Notes under the pieces: generated by a model
The model's database searches: none
What the model saw: only the letters and a program-made list of their open reading frames with translations
What the model was told of the DNA's origin: nothing
Shown here: positions 43,080 through 52,267 of the stretch, one piece after another
How the letters are laid out: each line of letters begins with the position of its first letter
How positions within the stretch are numbered: position 1 is the stretch's first letter
Position numbers and translations under genes: made by a program
DNA from: Arcticibacterium luteifluviistationis
GTDB lineage: Bacteria; Bacteroidota; Bacteroidia; Cytophagales; Spirosomataceae
Length of the DNA stretch: 64,000 nt
Direction: 5' to 3'
NCBI RefSeq assembly: GCF_003258705.1
Contig: NZ_CP029480.1
Location: forward strand, 3,224,001 to 3,288,000

Positions 43080-44918
43080 ATGTGTGGAATAGTAGCTTAT
43101 GTAGGTCACAGAGAAGCGGCCCCCTTAATAATCAAAGGACTAAAAAGACTAGAATATCGAGGTTATGATAGTGCCGGAATATCACTTCTTAACGGAAATG
43201 GTCTTAAAATTTATAAGAAAAAAGGGAAAGTAGCTGAACTAGAAGCTGAAATTAAGGATAAGCCACTACATGCTAAAATTGGAATAGGACACACAAGGTG
43301 GGCTACACATGGAGAACCAAATGATGTAAACGCTCATCCACATTATTCGCAAGGACAAAACTTAGCAATCATCCATAATGGAATCATAGAAAATTATGCT
43401 TCCATAAAAAAATCACTAACCAATAAAGGTTATACCTTTGAAAGTGAAACCGATACAGAAGTTTTAATAAACTTTATTGAAGATATAAAAAAGCATAAAG
43501 GCTGTACTACAGAAGAAGCTGTTAGATTAGCACTTTTGCAAGTAGAAGGTGCTTACGCTATAGTCATAATTGACCAAGACAGTCCTAATCAACTTATAGC
43601 AGCTAGAAAAGGTAGCCCTTTGGTAATTGGAATAGGTAAAGATGAATTCTTTTTTGCTTCTGACGCTACCCCAATAATTGAATACACAAAGGAAGTAGTT
43701 TACCTAGATGATTATGAAATAGCCGTCGTTTCTAATGGTGAGTTAGTTGTCAAAAACCTTGAAAACGTAGAAACAGGTGCTTTTATTCAAACCGTAGAAA
43801 TGGAATTAGAGTCCATTGAAAAAGGCGGTTTTGAGCATTTTATGCTCAAAGAAATTTATGAGCAGCCAAAATCAATTGGTGACTGTATGCGAGGACGTCT
43901 AAATGTAGGCACTTCTCATATACAACTGGGAGGTTTAATTAATCATCTAGATAAATTATCAAAAGCCAAAAGAATCATTTTTGTTGCTTGTGGTACTTCA
44001 TGGCATGCTGGCTTAGTAGGTGAATATTTATTTGAAGAGCTAGCTCGAATTAATGTAGAAGTAGAATACGCCTCTGAATTCAGATATAGAAATCCAATTA
44101 TTAAAGAAGGAGATTTTGTTATAGCTATTTCTCAATCTGGAGAAACTGCAGATACAATGGCAGCACTAGAGCTTGCAAAACAGCGAGGAGCTACTATTTT
44201 AGGAATTTGTAACGTAGTCGGTTCTTCCATTTCAAGGCTTACTGAAGCTGGAGTCTACACACATGCAGGCCCTGAAATAGGCGTAGCCAGTACCAAAGCC
44301 TTCACCGCTCAAGTAACGGTTTTGGCTATGATAGCTATAGCCACTGCTAAACAAAAAGGAACAATTACTGATGACGTTTACAGAAGATTACTTTCTGAGT
44401 TAGCAGCTATTCCTACCAAAATTGAAGATATCCTAGCGGATGTTGATGAGATTAAAGACATTGCTAAACTCTTTACTTTTGCATCTAACTTCATTTTCTT
44501 AGGGAGAGGAATTAACTTTCCTGTAGCCCTAGAAGGAGCTTTAAAGCTTAAAGAGATTTCATATATTCATGCAGAAGGTTACCCAGCTGCAGAAATGAAA
44601 CATGGCCCAATTGCTCTTATTGATGAAGATATGCCTGTGGTATTTATAGCAACTAAAGATAGTACTTATGATAAAGTTGTTTCAAACATACAGGAAGTAA
44701 AAGCTCGAAAAGGTCGTGTGATTGCGGTAATTAATAAAGGAGATGAAACTCTGAAATCGATGGTTGATTTTGCTATTGAAATCCCAGAAAGTCATGAGAT
44801 GGTTTCTCCACTACTAACCTCCGTTCCATTACAGCTTTTATCCTATTACATAGCCGTACTAAGAGGAAGAAATGTTGACCAGCCAAGAAACTTAGCTAAA
44901 TCTGTAACGGTAGAATAA
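43080..44918 (+). CDS. glmS: Glucosamine-6-phosphate synthase
   Basis: 612 residues, full length. Residue 2 is the catalytic Cys of the class II glutaminase domain (MCGIVAYVG), with GIGHTRWATHG and NGIIENY following. Two SIS isomerase domains come next (ACGTSWHAG, SQSGETADT, GRGINFPVALEGALKLKEISYIHAE) and the end LRGRNVDQPRNLAKSVTVE is diagnostic. It makes glucosamine-6-phosphate from fructose-6-phosphate and glutamine for cell wall and possibly for amino-sugar exopolysaccharides. No ribozyme-like leader is possible with only about 20 nt of 5' UTR. panC follows after 8 bp. Confidence 0.98.
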   Translation: MCGIVAYVGHREAAPLIIKGLKRLEYRGYDSAGISLLNGNGLKIYKKKGKVAELEAEIKDKPLHAKIGIGHTRWATHGEPNDVNAHPHYSQGQNLAIIHNGIIENYASIKKSLTNKGYTFESETDTEVLINFIEDIKKHKGCTTEEAVRLALLQVEGAYAIVIIDQDSPNQLIAARKGSPLVIGIGKDEFFFASDATPIIEYTKEVVYLDDYEIAVVSNGELVVKNLENVETGAFIQTVEMELESIEKGGFEHFMLKEIYEQPKSIGDCMRGRLNVGTSHIQLGGLINHLDKLSKAKRIIFVACGTSWHAGLVGEYLFEELARINVEVEYASEFRYRNPIIKEGDFVIAISQSGETADTMAALELAKQRGATILGICNVVGSSISRLTEAGVYTHAGPEIGVASTKAFTAQVTVLAMIAIATAKQKGTITDDVYRRLLSELAAIPTKIEDILADVDEIKDIAKLFTFASNFIFLGRGINFPVALEGALKLKEISYIHAEGYPAAEMKHGPIALIDEDMPVVFIATKDSTYDKVVSNIQEVKARKGRVIAVINKGDETLKSMVDFAIEIPESHEMVSPLLTSVPLQLLSYYIAVLRGRNVDQPRNLAKSVTVE

Positions 44919-44926
44919 AGAGTTCA

Positions 44927-45769
44927 ATGCAGGTTTTAAACACTATTTCGGAGACAAAGTCATTTCTTAAATCTCAAAGAAAACTAGGTAAGAGTATTGG
45001 CTTTGTTCCTACTATGGGAGCTTTACATGAAGGCCATATTTCTTTAATATCAAGGGCTCGAGAAGAAAATGATGTGGTGGTTTGTAGCATTTTTGTCAAT
45101 CCAACGCAATTTGGAAACCCTGAAGACTTAAAAATGTATCCCAGAACACTAGAAGCTGACAGTCAGCTTTTAGAACCGGCTGGCTGTGATGTAGTTTTTG
45201 CTCCCAATGCTGACGAGATGTATCCAAGTCTTCCTAATCTTACCTTAGATTTTGGAAACTTAGAACATGTTATGGAAGGCAAATTTAGAACAGGGCACTT
45301 TAATGGCGTGGGCATTGTAGTTTCTAAACTTTTCCATATTGTTAATCCTGATAGAGCTTATTTTGGGCTTAAAGATTTACAACAAGTAGCAGTTTTGAAT
45401 AGAATGGTCAAAGACCTAAGTTTTGACATCGAGCTGATCCCCTGCCCTATCGTACGAGAAAAAGACGGTTTGGCCATGTCTTCAAGAAACGGAAGGCTTT
45501 CTCCTGAGGCTAGGGCAATAGCTTCAGTTATTTCAAAGGTTTTATTAAGAGCTAAAGCTTTAATATTGGCTGGCAAAGATAGCAAAAGCGTCATTGCTGA
45601 AATCACTGCTCGGTTTAATGAAATGCCAGAATTTAAATTGGAGTATTTCGAAATCTCGGATTTTGAAAACCTAGAACCTATCGAGAAGCAAAATGAAACA
45701 GGTAAAACTGCTATCTGTATTGCGGCCTATTTAGACAATGTAAGATTAATCGACAATATCGTTTTTTGA
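44927..45769 (+). CDS. panC: Pantothenate synthetase
   Basis: 280 residues. Condenses pantoate and beta-alanine with ATP. Signature blocks: GFVPTMGALHEGHISLI, VSIFVNPTQFG-like (CSIFVNPTQFGNPEDL), GHFNGVGIVVSKLFHI, YFGLKDLQQVAVL and DGLAMSSRNGRL. Second gene after glmS with an 8-bp gap. panD is not in the window. Confidence 0.97.
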   Translation: MQVLNTISETKSFLKSQRKLGKSIGFVPTMGALHEGHISLISRAREENDVVVCSIFVNPTQFGNPEDLKMYPRTLEADSQLLEPAGCDVVFAPNADEMYPSLPNLTLDFGNLEHVMEGKFRTGHFNGVGIVVSKLFHIVNPDRAYFGLKDLQQVAVLNRMVKDLSFDIELIPCPIVREKDGLAMSSRNGRLSPEARAIASVISKVLLRAKALILAGKDSKSVIAEITARFNEMPEFKLEYFEISDFENLEPIEKQNETGKTAICIAAYLDNVRLIDNIVF

Positions 45770-45770
45770 T

Positions 45771-46175
45771 ATGACCTTTTTGAAACTTTTATTATCCAAA
45801 CTGACGTTAGGCTCTCATAAAACATCAGCAAAAACTAAGATGAACTGGACTCCATTAAATCAGGAAGAACAACTCCAAACTATAAAAGACGAATCTCAAG
45901 AAAGACCTGTTTTAATATTCAAGCATAGCACTACTTGCCCTATAAGCGGTACTTCTATGGCTAGATTAGAAAGAAGTTGGAATGAAGATGAAGCTAAAAA
46001 TATAAAAGCCTACTATCTGGATTTGTTGCAAAACAGGGGTTTATCTGCTGCAGTAGCCGAAACTTTTTCTGTAGAGCATGAATCTCCACAAGTACTATTG
46101 ATTAAAAATGGCAAAAGTATTTATACCGAATCACACTTCGGGATTTCTTTTTCCGATTTATTAACTGCCGTTTAA
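45771..46175 (+). CDS. ytxJ: YtxJ-type bacilliredoxin
   Basis: 134 residues if started 1 base after panC; a second ATG at 45840 would remove a basic leader of 23 residues. Thioredoxin-like fold with a single Cys in the motif STTCPISG (Cys 56), then MARLERSWN and HESPQVLLIKNGKSIYTESHFGIS. This is the monothiol YtxJ/BrxC family, which reduces bacillithiol-mixed disulphides. Presence suggests a bacillithiol-using cell. Its stop overlaps that of the opposing phosphopantetheinyl transferase by 4 bp. Confidence 0.85.
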   Translation: MTFLKLLLSKLTLGSHKTSAKTKMNWTPLNQEEQLQTIKDESQERPVLIFKHSTTCPISGTSMARLERSWNEDEAKNIKAYYLDLLQNRGLSAAVAETFSVEHESPQVLLIKNGKSIYTESHFGISFSDLLTAV

Positions 46176-46795
46176 ACGGTCCAGACTAAGATATAGTCCT
46201 CAATTTTTTCTTGAAGAATGTGGTGTCTTTTGTGATAGTTGGGCATAATAATTTCGCCCATTAGACCTTCTGTGGTTTCGTGTAATCTCAGATTTTCAAC
46301 AAAGTCAACACCTCGTTTTCCGTAAAGTTTATACAAGGCTTCTTTGGCTGACCAATAAACAGACAATGTTTCCAAATTATCGCCAACGGCTTTAATTTCA
46401 GATTCAGAATATAACCTTGGCAATATTCGCCACATTTTAGTTTGAGGCTTTTCAATGTCAATACCTACGGGTAAATGTGGATGCATTATTACACCTATAA
46501 AGTTCTTAGAATGTGTAATTGACATTTCCCATTTGGTGTTAACCAAATAAGGTTTCCCATGTTCGTCTTTTTTGACACCGTCAAAAGAAATATTTAGGTG
46601 ATTTGCTAAATGCCGAATAGCAACCCTACTCGTAAGCATTTCCAGTTTTTTCCTTGGTGTAATAATTTTTTCGAGCTCGGCATCTGTCAAAATACTTGAA
46701 GGCAACTCAGACATTAACTGAATTTCCTTCTCTATTGACTCCCATACTAATATATGAGCTCCACTTGCACATTCTTTTTGAAACCGTACTGGCAT
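46172..46795 (-). CDS. 4'-phosphopantetheinyl transferase, Sfp type
   Basis: 207 residues, cytosolic. Contains the three family regions: MSITHSKNFIGVIMH, VGIDIEKPQTK with the Mg-binding Asp/Glu pair, and VYWSAKEALYKLYGKRGVDF. It moves the phosphopantetheine arm from CoA to carrier proteins. Alone on its strand; panC on the opposite strand feeds CoA synthesis, but shared control is not shown. Carrier target unknown. Confidence 0.9.
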   Translation of the reverse strand: MPVRFQKECASGAHILVWESIEKEIQLMSELPSSILTDAELEKIITPRKKLEMLTSRVAIRHLANHLNISFDGVKKDEHGKPYLVNTKWEMSITHSKNFIGVIMHPHLPVGIDIEKPQTKMWRILPRLYSESEIKAVGDNLETLSVYWSAKEALYKLYGKRGVDFVENLRLHETTEGLMGEIIMPNYHKRHHILQEKIEDYILVWTV

Positions 46796-46807
46796 AATCT
46801 ATCTTTG
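46778..46807 (+). promoter_or_regulatory. -33/-7 promoter of the WD40 gene
   Basis: TTG at 46778-46780 and TATCTTTG at 46800-46807 are separated by 19 bp, the textbook Bacteroidota spacing. The -33 element and part of the spacer lie within the 5' end of the opposing phosphopantetheinyl transferase gene. Best-formed promoter in the window. Confidence 0.65.
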
Positions 46808-46838
46808 AAAATCAAATATCTCCTTTTTAGAAGTCTAT

Positions 46839-47753
46839 ATGAAATATGAAGCCGAGAAATTAGAGTCTTACACAGGTCATAGAGACTGCGTTTATAATGT
46901 AACAGGCCACTCTGATGAAAATAAATTCATTTCTTCATCTGGTGATGGCCTCTTAGTGGAATGGGATACCAGAAATTCTGATTTGGGCAAGCCACTTGCC
47001 CAAATGAAAAACTCCATCTATGCTGTGCATTTTGAAAAATCACAAAATAGAGTTTGGGCCGCTGAAAACTTTGAAGGTTTACATTTGATTGACCTAGCTA
47101 CCAGAAAAGAGATAGCTAATTTGGCCCTAAATAAAGCCGCTGTCTTTGACATAAAAACATATAAGAACCTGGTATTTGTGGCAGGAGGAGATGGCGTCAT
47201 CACTGTGATAGACAGTGAACTCATGGCCTTTAAAAAACATATAAAATCGTCTGATAAAAGTGTTCGTTCCCTATCTATTAATCCCGTAGAAAGAGAATTG
47301 GCCGCAGGCTTTTCAGACAATACCATTAGAATTTTCGATTTACAAACACTAGAACTCAAAAAACAAATTAACGCTCATAGGAATTCTGTTTTCGCGGTGA
47401 AGTATAGTGCGGATTATCAAACGCTTCTAAGCGGTTCCCGAGATGCCCACTTGAAAATTTGGAATATAAGCAACAACTATAAACTGGAAGAACAGATGGT
47501 GGCTCACATGTTTACCATCAATCATATTGCGGTAAATCCTTCTGGTACATTGATAGCTACATGCAGTATGGATAAGTCAATAAAGCTATGGGATGCTCAA
47601 AATTACAAGTTGGTAAAAGTTATTGACCAAGCAAGACATGCAGGACATGGCACATCTGTAAACAGACTGCACTGGTTATCAGATGAAAACTTCGTTTCCG
47701 CAAGTGATGATAGAAGCTTATCTTTATGGAAAGTCACTCAATATGAGCCTTAA
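46839..47753 (+). CDS. WD40 repeat protein, seven-bladed propeller
   Basis: 304 residues with about seven WD repeats, for example YTGHRDCVYNVTGHSDENKFISSSGDG, INAHRNSVFAVKYSADYQTLLSGSRDAHLKIW and ATCSMDKSIKLWD. No signal peptide, so cytosolic. Small stand-alone propellers of this kind are scaffolds; no partner domain is attached. It precedes the DivIVA-like gene by about 95 bp but has a separate promoter box in between. Confidence 0.88.
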   Translation: MKYEAEKLESYTGHRDCVYNVTGHSDENKFISSSGDGLLVEWDTRNSDLGKPLAQMKNSIYAVHFEKSQNRVWAAENFEGLHLIDLATRKEIANLALNKAAVFDIKTYKNLVFVAGGDGVITVIDSELMAFKKHIKSSDKSVRSLSINPVERELAAGFSDNTIRIFDLQTLELKKQINAHRNSVFAVKYSADYQTLLSGSRDAHLKIWNISNNYKLEEQMVAHMFTINHIAVNPSGTLIATCSMDKSIKLWDAQNYKLVKVIDQARHAGHGTSVNRLHWLSDENFVSASDDRSLSLWKVTQYEP

Positions 47754-47808
47754 ATAGTCGTTTTATTTAAAAAAGAGCACTTAAATTCCCTTTTTAGTAA
47801 AAGTGCTG

Positions 47809-47816
47809 TAATTTTG
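47809..47816 (+). promoter_or_regulatory. -7 box for the DivIVA-like gene, next to a hairpin
   Basis: TAATTTTG matches TAnnTTTG, 32 bp before the ATG. Immediately upstream, agcactt/aagtgct (47776-47782 with 47801-47807) can form a stem and may terminate the WD40 transcript. Confidence 0.5.
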
Positions 47817-47847
47817 CATTTAACGTTTCCTGATAAAAAAAAGAAGA

Positions 47848-49122
47848 ATGAAAATAACTGCTTTAGAGATAAAACAACACGAATTTGAAAAATCGTTTAG
47901 AGGATATAACATTGAAGAAGTAGATATTTTTTTAAACAACTTAGCCTCTGAGTGGGAAAGAACAAGCAATGAATCCAAGATGCTTAGAATGCAGTTGGAG
48001 ATTGCGGAGAAAGAAGCGGCCAAACTTAGAGAGGTAGAAATGTCTTTAATTAAGACACTTCAAAGTGCTGAAGCAACAAGTAATAAAATTACTGAACACG
48101 CAAGAATAGAAGCAGACAGGAAACTAGAAGAAGCTCAATTAAGGTCAAACACCATAGTTGAAAACGCAAAGACTGAAGCTGAAATAATTTTGGCGAATGC
48201 CAAAAGTGAATCTGAAGGCATTTTATCTTCCACTAAAAATGAGTCGGAGAATATTCTTTCAAGTGCACATACTGCAGTAAGCGAAAGTCAGCAGGCTTTG
48301 ATAAACCAAGAATCAAATCTTAAAAGTGAAATAGCTTCACTAGAATCATATAAACTTGAGGTTGTAAACCAGCTAAAGGCTATTAGCTCACTTACTTCGC
48401 AAAAAATAGAAGGAGCTGGTCTAGCTTTAACTCCTCTAGTAAAACAGGCTGAAGTTGAAGTCGAAATACCAGAAGTAGTTGAAGAAACTATACCTGAAGT
48501 TGAAACTCCTCAAGAAGTACATGAAGAAAAAGAACTTCAAACCGAAGATGTTCAAGGTTTTGCTTCCTCTGCTAATAATTTAGTTTTAGAAAAGCCTACT
48601 CCTCAGCCAGTAGTGGAAGAGGTCGTTCAACAAGAAGATGATTTGACTGTTATTGAGGGGATTGGTCCAAAAATAGCTAAAGTTTTAAATGCTAATAATA
48701 TCATTTCATACAGAGACCTAGCTACTAAACCATCTTATCAAATTAAAGAAATTTTAGGATATGCGGGGTCAAGCTTTGCTATGCACGACCCATCTACATG
48801 GGCAGATCAGGCCATGTTAGCAGATTCAGGAAAATGGGATGAATTAGAAATACTCAAAGAGGAATTAATAGGTGGTAAAAAAGAAGCCGCTACTCCCCCA
48901 GTTCCAAAGCCAGATTTTGAAGCCACTCCAACACCAGAGCAAGCGACGGAAGAAATGCTGGATAGAGTTAATAAAGTTAAGGCTGCATTGAAAAAAGCAA
49001 TGGTTGAAAAAGAAGGAACTAGTATTGTAGAAACAGCTCCTAAAGTTAAAACTATTAACGATATGGCTGCGGACAAAGCCTCAGAAGAAGGTAGCGGTTC
49101 GTTCTTCGATAGTCTTGGTTAA
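47848..49122 (+). CDS. DivIVA-like coiled-coil protein with helix-hairpin-helix domain
   Basis: 424 residues. N-terminus ITALEIKQHEFEKSFRGYNIEEVDIFLNN is the DivIVA membrane-curvature motif. About 45-205 is a long coiled coil with Ala-rich heptads. After a Glu/Pro-rich linker (about 210-265), DLTVIEGIGPKIAKVLNANNIISYRDLA is a helix-hairpin-helix of the kind seen in L21/DUF4332-like proteins. The end is acidic and disordered-looking. DivIVA proteins mark poles and septa; the HhH suggests contact with DNA. folB follows after 15 bp. Localisation and DNA binding are inferences. Confidence 0.82.
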   Translation: MKITALEIKQHEFEKSFRGYNIEEVDIFLNNLASEWERTSNESKMLRMQLEIAEKEAAKLREVEMSLIKTLQSAEATSNKITEHARIEADRKLEEAQLRSNTIVENAKTEAEIILANAKSESEGILSSTKNESENILSSAHTAVSESQQALINQESNLKSEIASLESYKLEVVNQLKAISSLTSQKIEGAGLALTPLVKQAEVEVEIPEVVEETIPEVETPQEVHEEKELQTEDVQGFASSANNLVLEKPTPQPVVEEVVQQEDDLTVIEGIGPKIAKVLNANNIISYRDLATKPSYQIKEILGYAGSSFAMHDPSTWADQAMLADSGKWDELEILKEELIGGKKEAATPPVPKPDFEATPTPEQATEEMLDRVNKVKAALKKAMVEKEGTSIVETAPKVKTINDMAADKASEEGSGSFFDSLG

Positions 49123-49137
49123 GTAAAAAAATAAATT

Positions 49138-49488
49138 ATGGGTTTAATTTCCTTAGAAGGAATGGAGTTCTTCGCCTATCATGGTTACTATGATGAGGAG
49201 CAGAAGATTGGTAATAAATATTCTATTGACCTCAGTATAGAAACAGACTTAAGCAATGCTGCGGAGTCTGATAGGCTAAAAGACACCATAAATTATGAGG
49301 AACTTTATCAGCTCGTGCTATCTGTCATGCAGACTAAGCACAGGCTTTTAGAGCATGTAGCTCATGATATTATAGAGAAAATAAAGGCTACCTACGGCTC
49401 TGTAAAAGAAGTAACGGTAGGTGTCTCAAAATACAACCCACCGATTGGCGGAATATGTGAAAGAGCAAAAGTGATTATCACCAGATAA
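49138..49488 (+). CDS. folB: Dihydroneopterin aldolase
   Basis: 116 residues, standard length. GMEFFAYHGYYDEEQKIGNKYSIDLSIETD carries the active-site region with the conserved YHG and E; KDTINYEELYQLV and HRLLEHVAHDIIEKI follow, and the end has KYNPPIGG. Folate pathway enzyme forming 6-hydroxymethyl-dihydropterin. Placed 15 bp after the DivIVA-like gene, so probably co-transcribed. Confidence 0.95.
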   Translation: MGLISLEGMEFFAYHGYYDEEQKIGNKYSIDLSIETDLSNAAESDRLKDTINYEELYQLVLSVMQTKHRLLEHVAHDIIEKIKATYGSVKEVTVGVSKYNPPIGGICERAKVIITR

Positions 49489-49494
49489 TTACTT

Positions 49495-51351
49495 TTATCC
49501 TATCCAAAATAAGAAGGCCGAAACGAAATGCTGTAACCAGAATAAAGCCTTTGCATTATACTTTGTCAAGAATGTTTCCGGTGCCTTCACAGCATATTGA
49601 TTATTAATCAAATTCAAATCCATTAGATTCTTCTTTTGAGGGTCAATTTTGACCAAGTCTAAACGCTTGCCATAATCAAACTGTTCTCTTGATTTATCAC
49701 TTTCCCAAACAAAAACCTCCTCACTACCATCCTCAAACCCTATTAAAACCTCTACTGGGTATTTAAATCTCCCTTCTCGTTCCAGAATAAAATAAGACTT
49801 ATTTCCATCATTTCTTAAAGTATCCACCGAGTAATCGCAGGAATAAGACTTTTCAAAGGCTTGATTAAAGTACCAGTCGTAATTTTCGTTCAAAACACTA
49901 TTCACAGTTTCCACAAAGTCACTAAGCTTAGGGTGTTTAAACTTCCATTTTTCATAGTAGCTTTTAAGAACCAAATCCATTTTTTCTCTTCCTACAAGGT
50001 TTTCAAACGTCTTTAAAACAGTAGCCGTTTTAGTATAAGTAAGCTCTCCATAAACGCCTTTTGGGTACTTCCAAGAAGGATTATTTATACTTGCCATTTC
50101 TGGGTAATCCATAGTTACGTAAGAGTACCTTGAAGATTCCATATCGCCAACTTTAAAACCTAAAAGACTTAACTGAGCACCAGACCCATAGCTTTCATCC
50201 ATTATTCGGCCTTCCATATACTGGTTAAAGCCTTCATCTAAAAATGATTGTTCAAACTCGTTGCTGGCCAGAATTCCCTGAAAGTACTGATGTCCAAACT
50301 CATGCACCGTGACTATTTCGGCCATTTTAAGCCACTTTCCTACTCCCCAATAAGAACCACATGTCATAAAAGTTGGGTATTCCATACCACCCGAACCGCT
50401 ACTCTCCTGAGGAGGGTCTACCATAGTAAGCGTGCTGTATGGATACGCACCAAGTGTCTTTTCAAAATAGGCTAAAGACTTTTCGGCTGCATCAAAATAC
50501 CTTTTATACTGTGAACTATGCTCTGGCTGCATCATGGCCTTTAGCGTAACATGTTTCCACTTCTTCTCAAAAACTTTAAACTTTGGTGAAGCCGTCCATG
50601 CGAAATCATGAACATCATTTGCTTCAAAAACCACAGACTTTAAACCATTCTTAAGCCTGGTAGTAAGAACTTGCTGTCCAGTAGCTCCCACTTTTAAAGA
50701 CTCAGGAAGTGTTATACTGACTTTATACGTACCAAAATCAGCATAAAACTCAGAATTAGCATGAAACTGATGGCAATTCCAAGCCCAGTTCCCCGCATTA
50801 TTTTGTTCGAAAACACCAATTTTAGGAAACCATTGACCAATTAAATAATAATCATTGGCTCCGTAACCTGTTCTTGCAAACACCTCAGGAAGTTTCGCTT
50901 TGAAGCCAATCTCGAGCATTATGGTCTCCCCTGCCTTGAGATCTTTCTCTAAAGGCACAGAAATAACCGTTCGGTCGTCTTCGTTAAAATCGTCTGGCTG
51001 AATGTACTTTATGCCTCCAAGGAGCTCCTCTCCACGCCCCGACTTAAGATGAGTAACATAAATATTACCATAACCTGATTTTTTAAATGAATCATTTCTC
51101 AATTTACCTCCAGACTCTTTCATGAAAGTTGATTTCTTATCTCTGAATGCATTTAAATAGAGATGAAATTGAAGCTCATTGACAGAAACAGGACTGGTAT
51201 TAGTCCATGTTAAAACCTGAGATGCCGTAAGCGTTTTGGCTTTCGTATCTAAATTTACAGCGATATCATAATTAGCAATATCGGGTGCTAAGTTTTGTGC
51301 AAAAACTGAACTTGAAAAAAAGGCTAGAAATATTACCCAAACTTTTATCAT
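49495..51351 (-). CDS. Secreted M1-family metallopeptidase
   Basis: 618 residues. Signal peptide at 1-18 (FLAFFSSSVFAQ). N-terminal beta domain, then substrate-binding GGMEYPTF (in place of GAMEN), zinc motif HEFGH (His 350, Glu 351, His 354) and third ligand Glu 373 in DEGFNQYME. The end LTKYNAKALFWLQHFVSAFLFW is hydrophobic and may be a C-terminal membrane anchor. Probably a periplasmic or surface aminopeptidase. tatD follows upstream on the same strand with a 5-bp gap. Confidence 0.9.
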   Translation of the reverse strand: MIKVWVIFLAFFSSSVFAQNLAPDIANYDIAVNLDTKAKTLTASQVLTWTNTSPVSVNELQFHLYLNAFRDKKSTFMKESGGKLRNDSFKKSGYGNIYVTHLKSGRGEELLGGIKYIQPDDFNEDDRTVISVPLEKDLKAGETIMLEIGFKAKLPEVFARTGYGANDYYLIGQWFPKIGVFEQNNAGNWAWNCHQFHANSEFYADFGTYKVSITLPESLKVGATGQQVLTTRLKNGLKSVVFEANDVHDFAWTASPKFKVFEKKWKHVTLKAMMQPEHSSQYKRYFDAAEKSLAYFEKTLGAYPYSTLTMVDPPQESSGSGGMEYPTFMTCGSYWGVGKWLKMAEIVTVHEFGHQYFQGILASNEFEQSFLDEGFNQYMEGRIMDESYGSGAQLSLLGFKVGDMESSRYSYVTMDYPEMASINNPSWKYPKGVYGELTYTKTATVLKTFENLVGREKMDLVLKSYYEKWKFKHPKLSDFVETVNSVLNENYDWYFNQAFEKSYSCDYSVDTLRNDGNKSYFILEREGRFKYPVEVLIGFEDGSEEVFVWESDKSREQFDYGKRLDLVKIDPQKKNLMDLNLINNQYAVKAPETFLTKYNAKALFWLQHFVSAFLFWIG

Positions 51352-51356
51352 AAAAC

Positions 51357-52136
51357 TTAAGATATCAATTTAACTGCGTTGGCACTTGTTCTCTCTATAA
51401 CCTCACTCTTGTCTATTGTCATGAGAAAAGCTACTCTATCCGCCACCAAATCTATATAACTTACTTCATTTCTTTTCCCTCTGTGTGGCACAGGAGCTAA
51501 ATATGGAGAATCCGTTTCTAAAACTATGTTATCAAGAGAAAGGTATGGCAAGACTTTATCCAAACCTCCATTTTTAAATGTGGCAACACCACCTATTCCC
51601 ACTAAAAAGTTAAGACTAATTACTCGTTTAGCTTCCTCTAGGTTACCTGAAAAACAATGAAATATCCCGCGTAAACCTTCCCAAGCAAACCCTTCAATAA
51701 GCTCACAACATCTTATAATAGCATTATGCTCATTTTTCTTCGAATTTCTAGAGTGAATGCAAATCGGGATATTATACTTCTTGGCTAAAGCCAATTGCGA
51801 TAAAAATGCATCTTCCTGCTCTTTGACAAAAGCTAGGTCCCAATAAAAATCAAGACCAATCTCCCCTATCATTTTAAAACTTCTTTTATCTAGCCACGAA
51901 GACACCAAAGCTAGCTCTTCTTTAAAATCTTCTTTGACATAACATGGATGTAGCCCCATCATTGGCATGCAATACTCCGGGTTCTCTTCTTCCATGCTTA
52001 GCATACCTGCAATGGTTCCACTATTACAGTTTGGCATCCAAATTTCTTTTACGCCCACAGCCTTAGCCCTTGCCAGCATTAGCTCTTTATCTTCCTGAAA
52101 TTGCTCGTCATAAATATGAGCATGCGTCTCTATCAT
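51357..52136 (-). CDS. TatD-family metal-dependent hydrolase
   Basis: 259 residues from the ATG at 52136; the frame extends 13 codons further up, but MIETHAHIYDEQF is the family start. TIM-barrel metal ligands: HAHIYD, EIGLDFYWD, CIHSRN, IFHCFSG and ETDSPYLAP. TatD proteins act as 3'-5' DNases or tRNA-editing-like deacylases. It starts the transcript that includes the M1 peptidase gene. Confidence 0.92.
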   Translation of the reverse strand: MIETHAHIYDEQFQEDKELMLARAKAVGVKEIWMPNCNSGTIAGMLSMEEENPEYCMPMMGLHPCYVKEDFKEELALVSSWLDKRSFKMIGEIGLDFYWDLAFVKEQEDAFLSQLALAKKYNIPICIHSRNSKKNEHNAIIRCCELIEGFAWEGLRGIFHCFSGNLEEAKRVISLNFLVGIGGVATFKNGGLDKVLPYLSLDNIVLETDSPYLAPVPHRGKRNEVSYIDLVADRVAFLMTIDKSEVIERTSANAVKLIS

Positions 52137-52231
52137 TTTTCTTCTCTTATTTGTTTGCAAGTTACCAAATACCATAGGTTACGCCATAGAGAAATTCTGA
52201 TTTTGAATACTCTCTTTCGTTTGATTAAATG

Positions 52232-52239
52232 TAACTTTG
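52232..52239 (+). promoter_or_regulatory. -7 box for murF-alr
   Basis: TAACTTTG matches TAnnTTTG and lies 28 bp upstream of the GTG start, implying a leader of only about 20 nt. Confidence 0.5.
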
Positions 52240-52267
52240 CATTTTACAAATCATCAAATCTTAAATA

